Below, piece by piece: positions 1-10,624 of a stretch of DNA of 64,000 nt (position 1 is its first letter; every line of letters starts with the position of its first letter). Where the stretch lies: assembly GCA_025084515.1 (NCBI GenBank), contig JAJAGP010000179.1, positions 248,001 to 312,000 on the forward strand, written 5' to 3'. The DNA comes from Ancistrus triradiatus. Lineage: Eukaryota > Chordata > Actinopteri > Siluriformes > Loricariidae. Made by a program: the position numbers and the translations under genes. The notes beneath the pieces are model-generated. The model had not been told where the DNA came from. It saw only the letters and a list, made by a program, of their open reading frames with translations, and made no database searches.

Positions 1-422
1 GCTCCACAAGACCTCTGAAGGTGTCCTGTGGTATCTCACACCAAGACGTTAGCAGCACTAAGTTGCAATTCGGAGGCCAAGTCAACACCTTCAACTCTTT
101 ATCATGTTCCTCAAACCATTCCTGATCAGACTTTGCCATGTGGGGCACATTATCCTGCTCAGAGAAACCAGGAGAATACTGTTGGCATGAAGGGGTTTAC
201 TTGGAATGCAACAATGTTTAGGCAGGTGGTACATGTCAAAGAAACATGCATATGGAAGCCAGGACCTGAGGTCTTCCAGCAGAACATTACCCAGAGCATA
301 GCCCTGTACATTTCAGTCACAACACCGGACAGTGATTTCAGTTTTATGGCTGATCACTGTCTAACGAGAGTCGGCAGATTTAGAATGTACAAATTATCAA
401 CTTTATTTCTTCAGTTCACCTA
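1..422 (-). mobile_element. Tc1/mariner-type transposon remnant
   Basis: The + strand reads as the reverse complement of a decayed DDE-type transposase end. Phrases such as ccaagacgttagcagc and ggaggccaagtcaacacctt recur at 51481-51850 inside asmt intron 6, so this is a dispersed family. In reverse translation this kind of sequence carries the SPDLNPIEH-type motif of Tc1-like transposases, but here it is broken. It is cut by the window edge. Family assignment rests on recognition of a common fish repeat and is moderately sure. Confidence 0.5.
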
Positions 423-953
423 ACCTAGTGGCATTCTGTTTTAAGGTAACTGTAAATTAATCTCAGAAACAAAGTAGAATATGGATAGTGTAGATGCCAG
501 CGTGTCCAAACTGTCAGCTATTAACTTGTAACAATATTATGTATTATGTATATCACATATTTTAATTCTGTATGTTATTAGTTTGTATCACTGTGTTGTC
601 ACCACCCATGCACCCATTAAGACCAATAAATCAAAAAAACAAAAAAAAGAAAAATTTCACTAGTGCTTTCCTGCTTACGTATATAAGTTATTATTTAACA
701 AGAATTAAATATCCTCCCCAGGAACCGGAGCTGTGTGTCTCCCCATGAACTGGAGGTGTGTTCAAATAGACCTATTAAAATGTACTCATGACTCAAATGT
801 AATAGAAAAGGTGACTCACATGGGTTAGGGTTGTTGCCACACACATCAATCACTGCTAATTACTTCAATATTGCCTATTATCAACATAATATTATATATA
901 CTAAATACTTTTTTTAATATATGTATATTATATTTTTACATTATATACACATA
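423..953. other. AT-rich intergenic DNA
   Basis: No coding potential, RNA gene or clear repeat boundary is seen. It contains short A-runs near 635-655 and an AT-rich tract at 880-950 leading directly into the Tc1 terminus that begins at 954. Confidence 0.5.
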
Positions 954-2345
954 CAGTGAGGCAAAAAAGTATTCAATCAGCCACTGATTGTGCAAGTTCT
1001 CCTACTTAGAAAGATGAGAGGTGTCTGTAATTTTCATCATAGCTACACTTCAACTATGAGAGACAAAATGAGAAAAAATCCAGGAAATCACATTTTAGGA
1101 TTTTTAAAGAATTTAATTGTAAATCATGGTGGAAAATAAGTATTTGGTCACCCACAAAACGAGCAAGATTTCTGGCTCTCACAGACCAGTAACTTCTTCT
1201 TTAAGAAGCTCTTCTTCCTCCACTCGTTACCTGTATTAATGGGACCTGTTTGACCTCGTTATCTGTATAAAAAGACACCTGTCCACAGCCTCAAACAGTC
1301 AGACTCCAAACTCAACCATGGCCAAGACCAAAGAGCTGTTGAAGGACACCAGGAAGAAAATTGTAGACCTGCACCAGGCTTGGAAGAGTGAATCTACAAT
1401 AGGCAAGCAGGTAAGAAAATGGAAGACATACAAGACCATTGATAATCTCCCTCGATCTGGGGCTCCACGCAAGATCTCATCCCATGGGGTCAAAATGATC
1501 ATGAGAACATGAGCAAAAATCTCAGAACTACATGGAGGGACCTGATGAATGACCTGCATAGAGCTGGGACCAAAGTAACAAAGGCTACCATCAGTAACAC
1601 ACTCCACTCCACACTCTGGGACTCAGATCCTGCAGTGCCAGGCGTGTCCCCCTGCTTAAGCCAGTACATGTCCAGGCCCGTCTGAAGTTTGCCAGAGAGC
1701 ATATGGATGATCCAGAAGAGGATTGGGAGAATATCATGTGGTCAAAACTCAACTCTCCGTGTTTGGAGGAAGAAGAATTGCATCCCAAGAACACCACACC
1801 TACTGTGAAGCATGGGGGTGGTAACATCATGCTTTGGGGCTGTTTTTCTGTAGAGGGGACAGGACGACTGATCCGTGTTAAGGGAAGAATGAACGGGGCC
1901 ATGTATGGTGAGATTTTAAGCCAAAACCTCCTTCCATCAGTGAGAGCATTGAAGATGGAACGTGGCTGGCTCTTCCAGCATGACAATGATCCCAAACACA
2001 CCGCTCGGGCAACGAAGGAGTGGCTCCGTAAAAAGGTCCCGGAGTGGCCTAGCCAGTCTCCAGACCTCAACCTCATAGAAAATGTGTGGAGGGAGTTGAA
2101 AGTTCGTATTGCCCCAAAACGTCACTGCTCTAGAGGAGATCTGCATGGAGGAATGGGCCAAAATACCAGCTACAGTGTGTGCCAACCTGGTGAAGACTTA
2201 CAGGAAATGTTTAACCTCTGTCATTGCCAACAAAGCTTATGTTACAAAGTATTGAGTTGAACTTTTGTTATTGACCAAATACTTATTTTCCACCATAATT
2301 TACAATTATATTCTTAAAAAATTCTATAATGTGATTTCCTGGATT
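954..2345 (+). mobile_element. Tc1-like transposon, 3' end truncated
   Basis: It opens with the terminus cagtgaggcaaaaaagtatt and a long inverted-repeat arm (about 200 bp), then a decayed transposase in the + direction. The matching right arm starts near 2265 (gaccaaatacttattttcc) but similarity stops just after the T-tract at about 2347-2354, so roughly the outer 125 bp of the right terminal repeat is missing. A second copy of the same family lies inverted at 6950-8365. It is non-autonomous as seen. Confidence 0.85.
1318..2260 (+). pseudogene. Tc1-like transposase pseudogene
   Basis: The reading starts at ATG 1318 (MAKTKELLKDTRKKIVDLHQ) in the N-terminal helix-turn-helix, then has an internal deletion between GKQ and VRKWKTYK and a stop after KMIMRT at 1512. 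A second open stretch, 1703-2260, gives the catalytic part: HGGGNIMLWGCFS, QHDNDPKHTARATKEWL and PSQSPDLNLIENVWREL, the D,D(34)E-type hallmarks. The segment around the first catalytic aspartate (WSDETK in the inverted copy) is deleted. Several frameshifts make it inactive. Confidence 0.85.
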
Positions 2346-3484
2346 TTTTTTCTCTGGAATATTACCTAGGGGAACCGACCCTAGGCAGGGCGCCAAACCA
2401 TCACAAGGCCTAATGCATATTTTTGGAATGTGGGATGGAACCCATGCGGACATGGTGAGAACATGCAAACTCCATATAGTCCAGACGAGGACTTGAACCT
2501 AGTGTAAAAGTGACAATTCAAAGCCAGTGGATACTGTGTAAGTGAAGAGAGAGCTACAAGCCAGTCACACCTCTGGAAAGATTGACATACATAATTATGG
2601 CCACTAAGACCAATAAGACTAAGAAATGAGTGGTTGTGGTTTAAAATGAGCTGGTCTGCATCATATTCGTGGTTTGCCCATACACAATCCAAATACACTC
2701 AAGCATCACTATTCAAAACTACTGAAAATGCAATGTAATCAGTAAAGCGAATGAACATTAACTTAACTGTTAACATGTTCAGGAAACTGGCCTGGTCTGT
2801 GGCTGCGCCAGGATCTGTACAAACCGAGGAGTACGTCCTCAATCCTCTATTCAGCACTTCATTGGCTTGGTAATCGTATATGAATCAGTATACGTTTGGA
2901 CATTAGGTTTGGGATGACCACTAGAATCAGGGCTTGGATCTTTTTGGTTTCTGGGTTTTAAAACTTTCAGCTTCAACAAAAAAACTCAACCCTTCTCAAA
3001 AATGACTAACATTTACCTTCAATTTCAGTTAATGACATTCTCGGATAGAGAAAGAGAAAATGAGAGCGAGAGAGCAGAGACTACCCTGTCCAGTTCAGCC
3101 AAGTTGCCTTTTATGACTGTTTGATGTTCTGTCTTTGTACTGGTGTAGCTAGTCCCAAAACAAACAGAACAAATTAGGGCTGTAAACACAGCTGTACGAG
3201 TCTTAGCTAAGCACACAGACTGAACTGAACAATCTGACTTGGCAACTGTCTAGTTTTCAATCACTGTTCATATCAATCAGGATGTTTTTTGTATTAGTTC
3301 ATACGGTTAACATGACTCACTTTTAGCCTGAGACACTAGGTCTTATGAGGTGTAGCAGAGGAAAAACAGCTGCATGATCAGCTGTATGATGTTCAGGTGT
3401 TTAGCAAAAAACAGACAGGTGAGCAGGAAGTGATGAAATCTACATTCGTCAGGTGTATTTTCTATTTATGGTGCCACAGTCAGA
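2346..3484. other. Intergenic DNA with a short repeat fragment
   Basis: No gene is seen. 2430-2510 (gaacatgcaaactccatata, followed by acttgaacctag) is a fragment of a common fish dispersed repeat in reverse orientation; a forward fragment is at 13605-13690. The remainder, including a GA-rich patch at 3045-3080, shows nothing recognisable. Confidence 0.45.
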
Positions 3485-4560
3485 TGTGCGATTACTAGGT
3501 TAGTGGTGGCCAGGTATGTAGTGCAGTGGTGATGACATTCTCGAGTGTAGTGTTTAGTGTAGAGGTCAGGTGTGTGGCTGCAAGTGATATGGTAAGCAGG
3601 TGAGTTATGGCCAAGTGTACAGGTGATATGGTAAGTAGGTGAGTGGCGTAGAGGTGATAAGGAAAGCAGGTGAGTTATGACCAGGTGTACAGGTGATATT
3701 GTAAGCAGGTGAGTTATATCCAGGTGTGTGGCATACAGGTGATATGTGAAGCAGGTGAGTTATGGCCATGTGTGTAGTGTACAACTGATATTGTAAGCAG
3801 GTGAGTTAAGGTCAGGTGTACAGGTAATACTGTAAGCAGTTACAACCATTTGTACAGGTGATATGGAAGAAGATTAGTTAAGGCCACGTGTGTGTTGTAT
3901 AAATGGCAGGGTAAGCATTTTATCTACAGCCAGGTGTGTGGCGTACAGGTAATATGGCAAGCAGTTGAGTTATTGAATGGTGTGAAGGGGAACTGCAGTA
4001 AGCAAGTGAGTTATGACAAGGGGTACAGGTGATATGGTAATCAGGTGAGTTATGGTCAGGTATACAGGTGATATGGTAAGCAGGCGAGTCATGACCAGGT
4101 GTACAGGTAATATGGTAATCAGGCGAGTTATGGTGAGCTGTGTGGCATACAGGTGATACTGTATGCAGGTGAGGTCAGGTGTGTGGCGCACAGGTGATAC
4201 GGCAATCAGGCGAATTACGACCAGGTGTACAGGTAATATGGCAGACAGGTGAGTTATGGAAAGCTGTGTGGCATACAGGTGAGGTATGGCCAGGTGTGTG
4301 GAGTGCGGGTAATGCGGAAAGCAGGTGAGTTATGGCCAGGTGTATAGGTGATATGGTAAGCAGGTGGGTTATTGCCAGATGTACAGGTACAGGTGATATG
4401 GTAAGCAGGTGAGTCATTGCCAGGTGGTGATAAGGTAAGGAGAGTTATGGCCATGTATGTGGTGAACAGTTGATCTGGAGTGACAGTCAGGTGTGTAGTC
4501 AGCAGGTGAGGCGGTGATCAGGTGTATGATGACAATCCATATAGTGGATCCACACTAAAA
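3485..4560. repeat. Degenerate CAGGTG-rich minisatellite (block 1)
   Basis: Tandem array with a period of roughly 40-50 bp built from the phrases gtacaggtgatatggtaag, caggtgagttatgg and ccaggtgtgtggc. Units vary in length and carry many substitutions, so the array is old. The 9-mer caggtgagt occurs nine times between 3597 and 4416. Related degenerate units reappear at 5660-6400 and 8985-9190, suggesting one array later broken up by insertions. Confidence 0.85.
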
Positions 4561-5655
4561 AACAGGTAATAAAATGTTCAGGCTTGTAATGACCAAGTTA
4601 GTAGGACAGGTAAAGAGGCATGTGATTACATGTACTGTATAACGTGTGGTGTGAAAGTGATACCGGGAACAGGGTGTGACTAACAGGTGCGTTTTTGGAC
4701 AGGTAATTTTCAGGTGTGTGAAATTCAGCTAAGTATGGAAATTCTGATAAATCTTCTGTGTTTTGATGTCCAGCTGCACTTAACACGTAACCTTTAAGCC
4801 AAAAGTGGCATCTCAAATAGCAAGCGAATTATTTAGGGGAAACAAGGCTTTCGGCTTTGTTGAATAACAAACAAATACCAAGCACAGCAACAATTGGTAT
4901 AAATGTCAACGATGTTACATTCACTCCTGCCTCTTTATTCAGTACACAATATGGCATGACCTTACCCAAGTCACGGTTACAGACGATTCCATTATATCCA
5001 AAGGAATACAGCCAGTGTAGGCTGCAAAAGAAATATCCAAACAATGACTAACTCTAAGGTTGGAGGTTGTAACTGCTACAACCTCGCTGTCGATTAGGAA
5101 TTTCTGTAACACATTTAGGTAATTCAGTCTGCCCAGGATTTCCTGCAATTAAATACCTTCTGCAGGTCACGGTGCAGGTATGTGCTGTGACTTAGCCATT
5201 CCGAAAATGCCAGTTTATTTATTTGAATTCCATTCAAAAAGCCCCGGATCGTTTAACAATAGACATGTCACAAAGCAGCTTTACAAGAGAACCGGACTAC
5301 TAATAGTGCATACGATTCACACTAAACCCCACCCAATTGCAGTATGTTGTACACAATGTCAACATTTTTGCCATTTGGAAATGCTTTTATCCGTAGTGGC
5401 TTTTCTCTCAAGGTTGTCTACTAGGAAGGCATCCTTTCTGAATCAAAACTCATCAGTGACATAACCTTTCAGGGGCTGGGGATACGTTCCAACAAATCCA
5501 TTGTAAGCCGAATTTATTGTGAACTGAGGAGTTTAATATATACTGTACATGTCATGTACATGACCGCGAACACGGCTTTTCCTCACTACATTTCCCAGCA
5601 CTCATCACTCCCTCCACATGGACCACTACATCAGTGGTTGTCATAGATGACAATC
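4561..5655. other. Intergenic DNA between minisatellite blocks
   Basis: Minisatellite-like phrases fade out by about 4740. Around 5470-5555 there is a fragment (gatacgttccaacaaatcca) of the MITE family whose full copies are at 19038-19810 and 49361-50138. No coding exon is supported in the rest. Confidence 0.45.
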
Positions 5656-6403
5656 AGCTCGGTAATGAACAGGTGTACAGAAATAAAGTGATCAGGCATG
5701 TGATTAACAGGTATGTAGTGAAGCGGCGATGAAACCAGCTGAGTGAATACATTTACATTTACAGCATTTAGCAGACGCCCTTATCCAGAGCAACTTACAA
5801 TTGGTACAGTCTTACAATCCAAGCAATTGTGGGTTAAGGGTCTTGCTCAAGGACCAACAGTGGCAGCTTGGCAGAGGTGGGATTTGAACCCTGGACCTTT
5901 TGGTCCATAGTCCATTACCTTACCCGTTAGGCTACCACAGTCCCACCCCTGAATAATAGGCATGTAGTGGAGAGATCATGAACGCTCTAAACAGATGTTT
6001 CATACATAGGTGATGAATGATCCAGTGGATACATTGTGCTACAGCAGGTACGTAACGCATTGGTTATAATTGTGGTTAATGGATAAGCAATAAAGTAATC
6101 AGGTGTGGGATGAGCAGGTGTGTAATAACGGGTAATAAGGTGATCAGACGTGTGACTAGCAGGCATCCACTGGATAGGTGACATATGTGCTATAATCAGG
6201 TGTGTAATGGAGGGGTGTATGATGATAGGGGATTAATAGATCAGGTGGAGAGGAGATTAGATTTACAATAGATAGGTAATAAAAGTGATTGTGTGTATAA
6301 TGGGCAGATGATCCGGTATGTAATCCAGTGTATAACAGATAAGTGTAAAGTAATAAAGTAAACAGGTGAGAGACTGAGATAGGAAATGAGGTGTTTAGCA
6401 GTG
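5656..6403. repeat. Degenerate CAGGTG-rich minisatellite (block 2)
   Basis: Irregular repeats of the type gatcaggtgtgtgattaacagg, with the same vocabulary as block 1 but more diverged and with a different consensus around gatcaggtg. A SINE interrupts it at 5750-5945. It stops where the hAT/MITE-like sequence begins at about 6404. Confidence 0.65.
5750..5945 (-). mobile_element. tRNA-derived SINE (V-SINE-like), minus orientation
   Basis: Reverse-complement reading gives a tRNA-like head with an A-box-like gtggtagcctaacggg and a B-box-like gggttcaaatcccacc. A conserved middle (ccttgagcaagacccttaac) follows, then a 3' part ending ggataagggcgtctgctaaa. Other copies lie at 30712-30897, 35655-35820 and 42150-42337, with fragments at 14190-14225 and 35855-35960. 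The tRNA-plus-body structure is visible; the V-SINE name is from family knowledge. Confidence 0.8.
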
Positions 6404-6949
6404 TTGTAGTACTCAAGTCCGGTCTCGAGGCCATAAACAAGCGGTCTCAGGGTAAGGTGGCCAAGTGCAATGCTAGGTAACTTTAATTATAGACTGAACT
6501 TTAGCTATTCAAAGAGAAGAACTCGGTCCTTTCTCTACATGTCTAAAAATCTGCACTCTGATTGGGGAGAAAAGCAAGGATAGAATGGACATTATATTCA
6601 GTTGACTTTATGTGGCGAATCTGATTACGTTTGAGTGTTGCATCAGTTGCTCCCAAAAGTTACATTGCCTTAGTTTGACTAAGACTATAACATAATTAAT
6701 AATACTTTGAGGCTGTATATCATTTAATGTTACAAAATATATGATGAAATGTAATATTACCTATTAATATACATCATGTATAATGAATGATGATGAATGT
6801 AAAGTGAATTACAAACTAGTGTCGTAGACAAGACTGCTAGAGTCGAGTCCGTGTCAAGACCAGATTAAGATTTTATCATTCAAGAAAAAAAAAAAGAAAA
6901 TGGAAACATTTAGTTTGTAATCCACTTTACATTCATTATGAACTATATA
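6404..6949. mobile_element. MITE-like element, left portion
   Basis: Contains gtactcaagtccggtctcga, tcctttctctacatg and gtcgagtccgtgtcaagacc, each of which has an inverted counterpart in 8560-8975. An internal hairpin pairs 6793-6818 with 6911-6936 (one mismatch, 92-bp loop). The Tc1 copy at 6950-8365 sits between the two portions, so this looks like an older non-autonomous element split by the Tc1 insertion. Outer ends are not resolved. Confidence 0.55.
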
Positions 6950-8365
6950 CAGTGGGGCAAAAAAGTATTTAGTCAGGCACTGATTGTGCAAGTTCTCCTA
7001 CTTAGAAAGATGACAGAGGTCTGTAATTTTCATCATAGCTACACTTCAACTATGAGAGACAAAATGAGAAAAAAATCCAGGAAATCACTGTAGGATTTTT
7101 AAAGAATTTAATTGTAAATCATGGTGGAAAATAAGTATTTGGTCAATAACAAAAGTTCAACTCAATACTTTGTAACATAACCTTTGTTGGCAATGACAGA
7201 GGTCAGATGTTTCCTGTAAGTCTTCACCAGGTTGGCACACACTGCAGCTGGTATTTTGGCCCATTCCTCCATGCAGATCTCCTCTAGAGCAGTGATGTTT
7301 TGGGGCAACACGGACTTTCAACTCCCTCCACACATTTTCTATGGGGCTGAGGTCTGGAGACTGGCTAGGCCACTCCAGGACTTTGAAATGCTTTTAAGCC
7401 ACTCCTTCCTTGCCCGAGTGGTGTGTTTGGGATCATTGCCATGTTCCATCTTAAATGCTCTCACTGATGGAAGGAGGTTTTGGCTTAAAATCTCACGATA
7501 CCTGGCCCCGTTCATTCTTCCCTTAACACAGATCAGTCGTCCTGTCCCCTCTGCAGAAAAACAGCCCCAAAACATGATGTTTCCACCCCCATGCTTCACA
7601 GTAGGTATGGTGTTCTTGGGATGCAACTCAGTATTCTTCTTCCTCCAAACACGACGATTTTGGTTTCATCTGACCACATGATACTCTCCCAATCCTCTTC
7701 TGGATCATCCATATGCTCTCTGGCAAACTTCAGATGGGCCTGGACATGTACTGGCTTAAGCAGGGGGGCACGCCTGGCACTGCAGGATCTGAGTCCCTCT
7801 CGGCGTAGTGTGTTACTGATGGTAGCCTTTGTTACTTTGGTACCAGCTCTCTGCAGGTCATTCATCAGGTCCCTCCATGTAGTTCTGGGATTTTTGCTCA
7901 CTGTTCTCATGATCATTTTGACCCCATGGGATGAGATCTTGCGTGGGGCCCCAGATCGAGGGAGATGGTCTTGTATGTCTTCCATTTTTTTGCAGTTGCT
8001 CCCACAGTTGATTTATTCACACCCACCTGCTTGCCTATTGTAGACCAGACTGATGCAGGTCTACAGTTTTCTTCCTGGTGTCCTTCGACAGCTCTTTGGT
8101 CTTGGCCATGGTTGAGTTTGGAGTCTGACTGTTTGAGGCTGTGGACAGGTGTCTTTTATACAGATAACGAGGTCAAACAGGTGCCATTAATACAGGTAAT
8201 GAGTAGAGGACAGAAGAGCTTCTTAAAGAAGATGTTACAGGTCTGTGATAGCCAGAAATCTTGCTTGTTTGTGGGTGACCAAATATTTATTTTCCACCAT
8301 GATTTACAATTAAATTCTTTAAAAATCCTACAATGTGATTTCCTGGATTTTTTTTCCTCATTAAA
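6950..8365 (-). mobile_element. Tc1-like transposon, inverted second copy
   Basis: Begins with cagtggggcaaaaaagtatt at 6950, an intact outer terminus, and ends after gatttcctggatttttttt near 8352. The outer part of the second terminal arm is therefore missing, at the same point relative to the terminus as in the 954-2345 copy. The transposase runs on the - strand, so the intact terminus is the one downstream of the transposase, the opposite of the first copy. Confidence 0.85.
7157..8109 (-). pseudogene. Tc1-like transposase pseudogene
   Basis: Minus-strand reading from ATG at 8109 (atggccaagaccaaagagct). The open stretch 7596-7985 keeps LPRSGAPRKISSHGVKMIMR, ATISNTLRREGLRSCSARR and the first catalytic aspartate in IMWSDETKIVVFGG. 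The stretch 7339-7626 keeps HGGGNIMFWGCFSAEGTGRL and GNDPKHTTRARKEWL with a small deletion. Frameshifts and a damaged 5' end around 7985-8060 make it non-functional. It is better preserved in the middle than the copy at 1318-2260. Confidence 0.85.
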
Positions 8366-8984
8366 CATCAGACATAATCATTTATTGTGTCAAATAAAAT
8401 AATTTATAGCCTAAAATTATTATATTATAGTATTAGGCAACCTAAGGCAATATAACCTTTAGAAGCATGTGAGGGTGATGACCGTTTTCCCTTCTTTACT
8501 CAAACTTAATCACAAGTCACCACAAGCCACCTGAATACAAATAACATCCATTCGATCCATTTTTAGTCCAGATTTTGTGGACATGGTAAAGTAAAGCAAG
8601 TGCGTGAATATGCACACTTGCATTGTAGAGAAAGGACTGATTTATTCTGTTTGAAAGGATTGTTGATATTCAATAATGATTGAATCCTTTTTCAATTAAC
8701 GTTACTGCAGACAGACGCAGGTCTCGACATCAACACCACCAGTACTTGAGACCAAGTCCAAATGAGTTGGAAACCGCTCGATTACAGTCTTGACACCATA
8801 CACCATGCAACACTATTGCAAACTAATTTTATTTTTTTCCCCCATTTTCTTCTTTTTATTCTTCTGTGATGAAAAAAAAATCTTAATCTGGTCTTTGTCT
8901 CGTCTCAGTCACCTCCGGTCTCGATCTTGACTCGGACTCGACTATTAAAAGTCTTGGTTTTGACCATAACACTAGTGTTTAGCT
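8366..8984. mobile_element. MITE-like element, right portion
   Basis: Reverse-complement reading contains actagtgttatggtcaaaac, gtcgagtccgagtcaag and cagattaagatttttttt, matching 6815-6920 in inverted orientation; tcctttctctac also recurs near 8630. It flanks the Tc1 insertion opposite 6404-6949. The order of the shared blocks differs between the two sides, so either rearrangement or two element copies are involved. Confidence 0.5.
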
Positions 8985-9190
8985 ATTACAGATGTGTAGT
9001 AGAGAGGTCACTGGGTGAGCAGGTGTGACGGACAGGTATATAGTGAATAGGTGATCAGGTGTGCTATAACTCTTATAGTTAGTCATTTGGCAGATACTGG
9101 TGGGAATAGTGACCAGGTCTGAGAATGGCAGGTATGCATGTATGTAGTGAAAAGGGGGTGATGCGAGGTAATAAGGTGTTTGTTCCCTTA
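8985..9190. repeat. Degenerate minisatellite (block 3)
   Basis: Short run of units with gtgagcaggtgtgacgg, gtgaataggtgatcagg and ggcaggtatgcatgtatgta, resembling block 2. It ends near 9185. Confidence 0.5.
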
Positions 9191-9330
9191 TTTGTCAGAC
9201 AGCTATGATTTATTACAAAAAAAATAACATGCATGGTTTACTGCTCTTTCTGGCATGTGTCACCATAACATGACCAATAAACTGCAGTTTGTAGTTGTGG
9301 GCATATTTGAATATCACTGTGCTTGTACAA

Positions 9331-9761
9331 TACTGTGCAAAAGTCTTAGGCCACCATTATATTTATTGATTTAGCAATGATATAATGACCATATATAACA
9401 GTTGATGACTGGACCCAAAGATTTCAAACTTGCACTCGTCACTCCATAATACTCTTTTCCACTGACCTTCATTCCAATTTTTGTGAGCTTTGAGCCTTTT
9501 CACCCTGTGTCGTGGTTCCTTGGATGCTGCCTTTCCAAAAAGACCATTCCTGATCACGTTTCTTCAGACTGCAGAAGGTTCAACTTATCCTGATAGAGCT
9601 GCCAGATGCTGTTATTTGTACTCCATACAAATTTCCTGCATTTTCTGGTTGCATGCTAATAAAAATACTGACAACTAATTATACATGGTCATTATACCAT
9701 TGCTAAAACAATGGTACGTCTAATGTAATCTCTGACGGTGGCCTAAGACTTTTGCACAGTA
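9331..9761 (-). mobile_element. Tc1-like deletion derivative with perfect TIRs
   Basis: The 25-bp ends 9331-9355 and 9737-9761 are exact inverted repeats, beginning TA-CTGTGCAAAAGTCTTAGG, with the flanking TA expected of Tc1-type insertion. A second, imperfect inverted pair lies inside (about 9376-9400 with 9683-9707). Between them on the - strand (9410-9557) is a transposase scrap reading KNWNEGQWKRVLWSDECKF, including the first catalytic Asp region. At 431 bp it is an internally deleted, non-autonomous copy. A solo end with almost the same sequence is at 31388-31418. Confidence 0.9.
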
Positions 9762-10550
9762 CTCTTACCTCTTTGTTGCAGTATGTCTGTGTGCACGTAC
9801 TAGGGTTGCTGCGATAAAAAATTGGGCCACACAGCAAAGAATCTTGGTGTGACTTTGGCGAAAAAAACTACATTTTTCAAACCATAACAGCATTCACCTG
9901 GAAATAGGCCACGCAGCCCTACAACCCTGAGCAAGATAAAGCCTGGGATGAATTTTTTTTTTTCTCCAGCCATGTTTTCTTTGTATTGAGCAATAATTAC
10001 AGCTAATATCAACTGTGGATCACTCAGACTTAAGGGTCATCTCTCCCTCACAGCAAATCGTTTTAATAATTAAAATAATTTGTATTGCTGCCACCTGTTC
10101 AGTTCAAGTTCTCTCACGTAAATCCTTTACTGAGACCACACCTCCGGATCAAGTTCAGGCTTCTGGCCCCAAAAGATTCTGCTTCACATTATTATTATTA
10201 TTTTTATTTTTTTTACACAAAACTACACACCTACATGCCAACTCAGGTCTTTGCCTTAATGGCGCCTGGTATATCCTTCTCTGAGACAGAACCATGGCTG
10301 CAAGGCCAGATTTCAATGTTTCATTGTCCTGGTTCCTCATTGCTGGAATGAGCTTCCCACACCCATCAGAATGGCCCAGTGTCTCTCTTCCTTCTGCTGA
10401 ACAATACCTAGGATAATGCTTCTTCAGTCCTCTGCACTTTTATTGTACCTGCTCTTTGGATATATTTTTAGCAACTTTATCCAAGCTCTCACCTGTTTCC
10501 TAATTGTGTCTTTGGCATCAAACTGAGAACTTGTATTAGTCTGAGTAGCA
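9762..10550. other. Intergenic DNA with a LINE-like scrap
   Basis: Near 10344-10400 the + strand reads WNELPTPIRMAQCLSSF, the 'APELWNELP' type of phrase found at the C-terminus of fish non-LTR reverse transcriptases. No intact domain is present. The rest has A/T runs and a short ATT repeat (10188-10205). Confidence 0.4.
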
Positions 10551-10552
10551 TT

Positions 10553-10560
10553 AGCTTTCC

Positions 10561-10608
<48 letters not shown>

Positions 10609-10624
10609 AATATTAGGGAAAGCT
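10553..10624. repeat. (TA)n microsatellite inside a perfect palindrome
   Basis: A (TA)n tract of about 40 bp is bracketed by agctttccctaatat (10553-10567) and its exact reverse complement (10610-10624). The whole block can fold as one hairpin or cruciform. Confidence 0.9.

Noticed and set aside
1591..2076. 161-aa - strand frame
   Set aside because: Antisense of a Tc1 transposase pseudogene.
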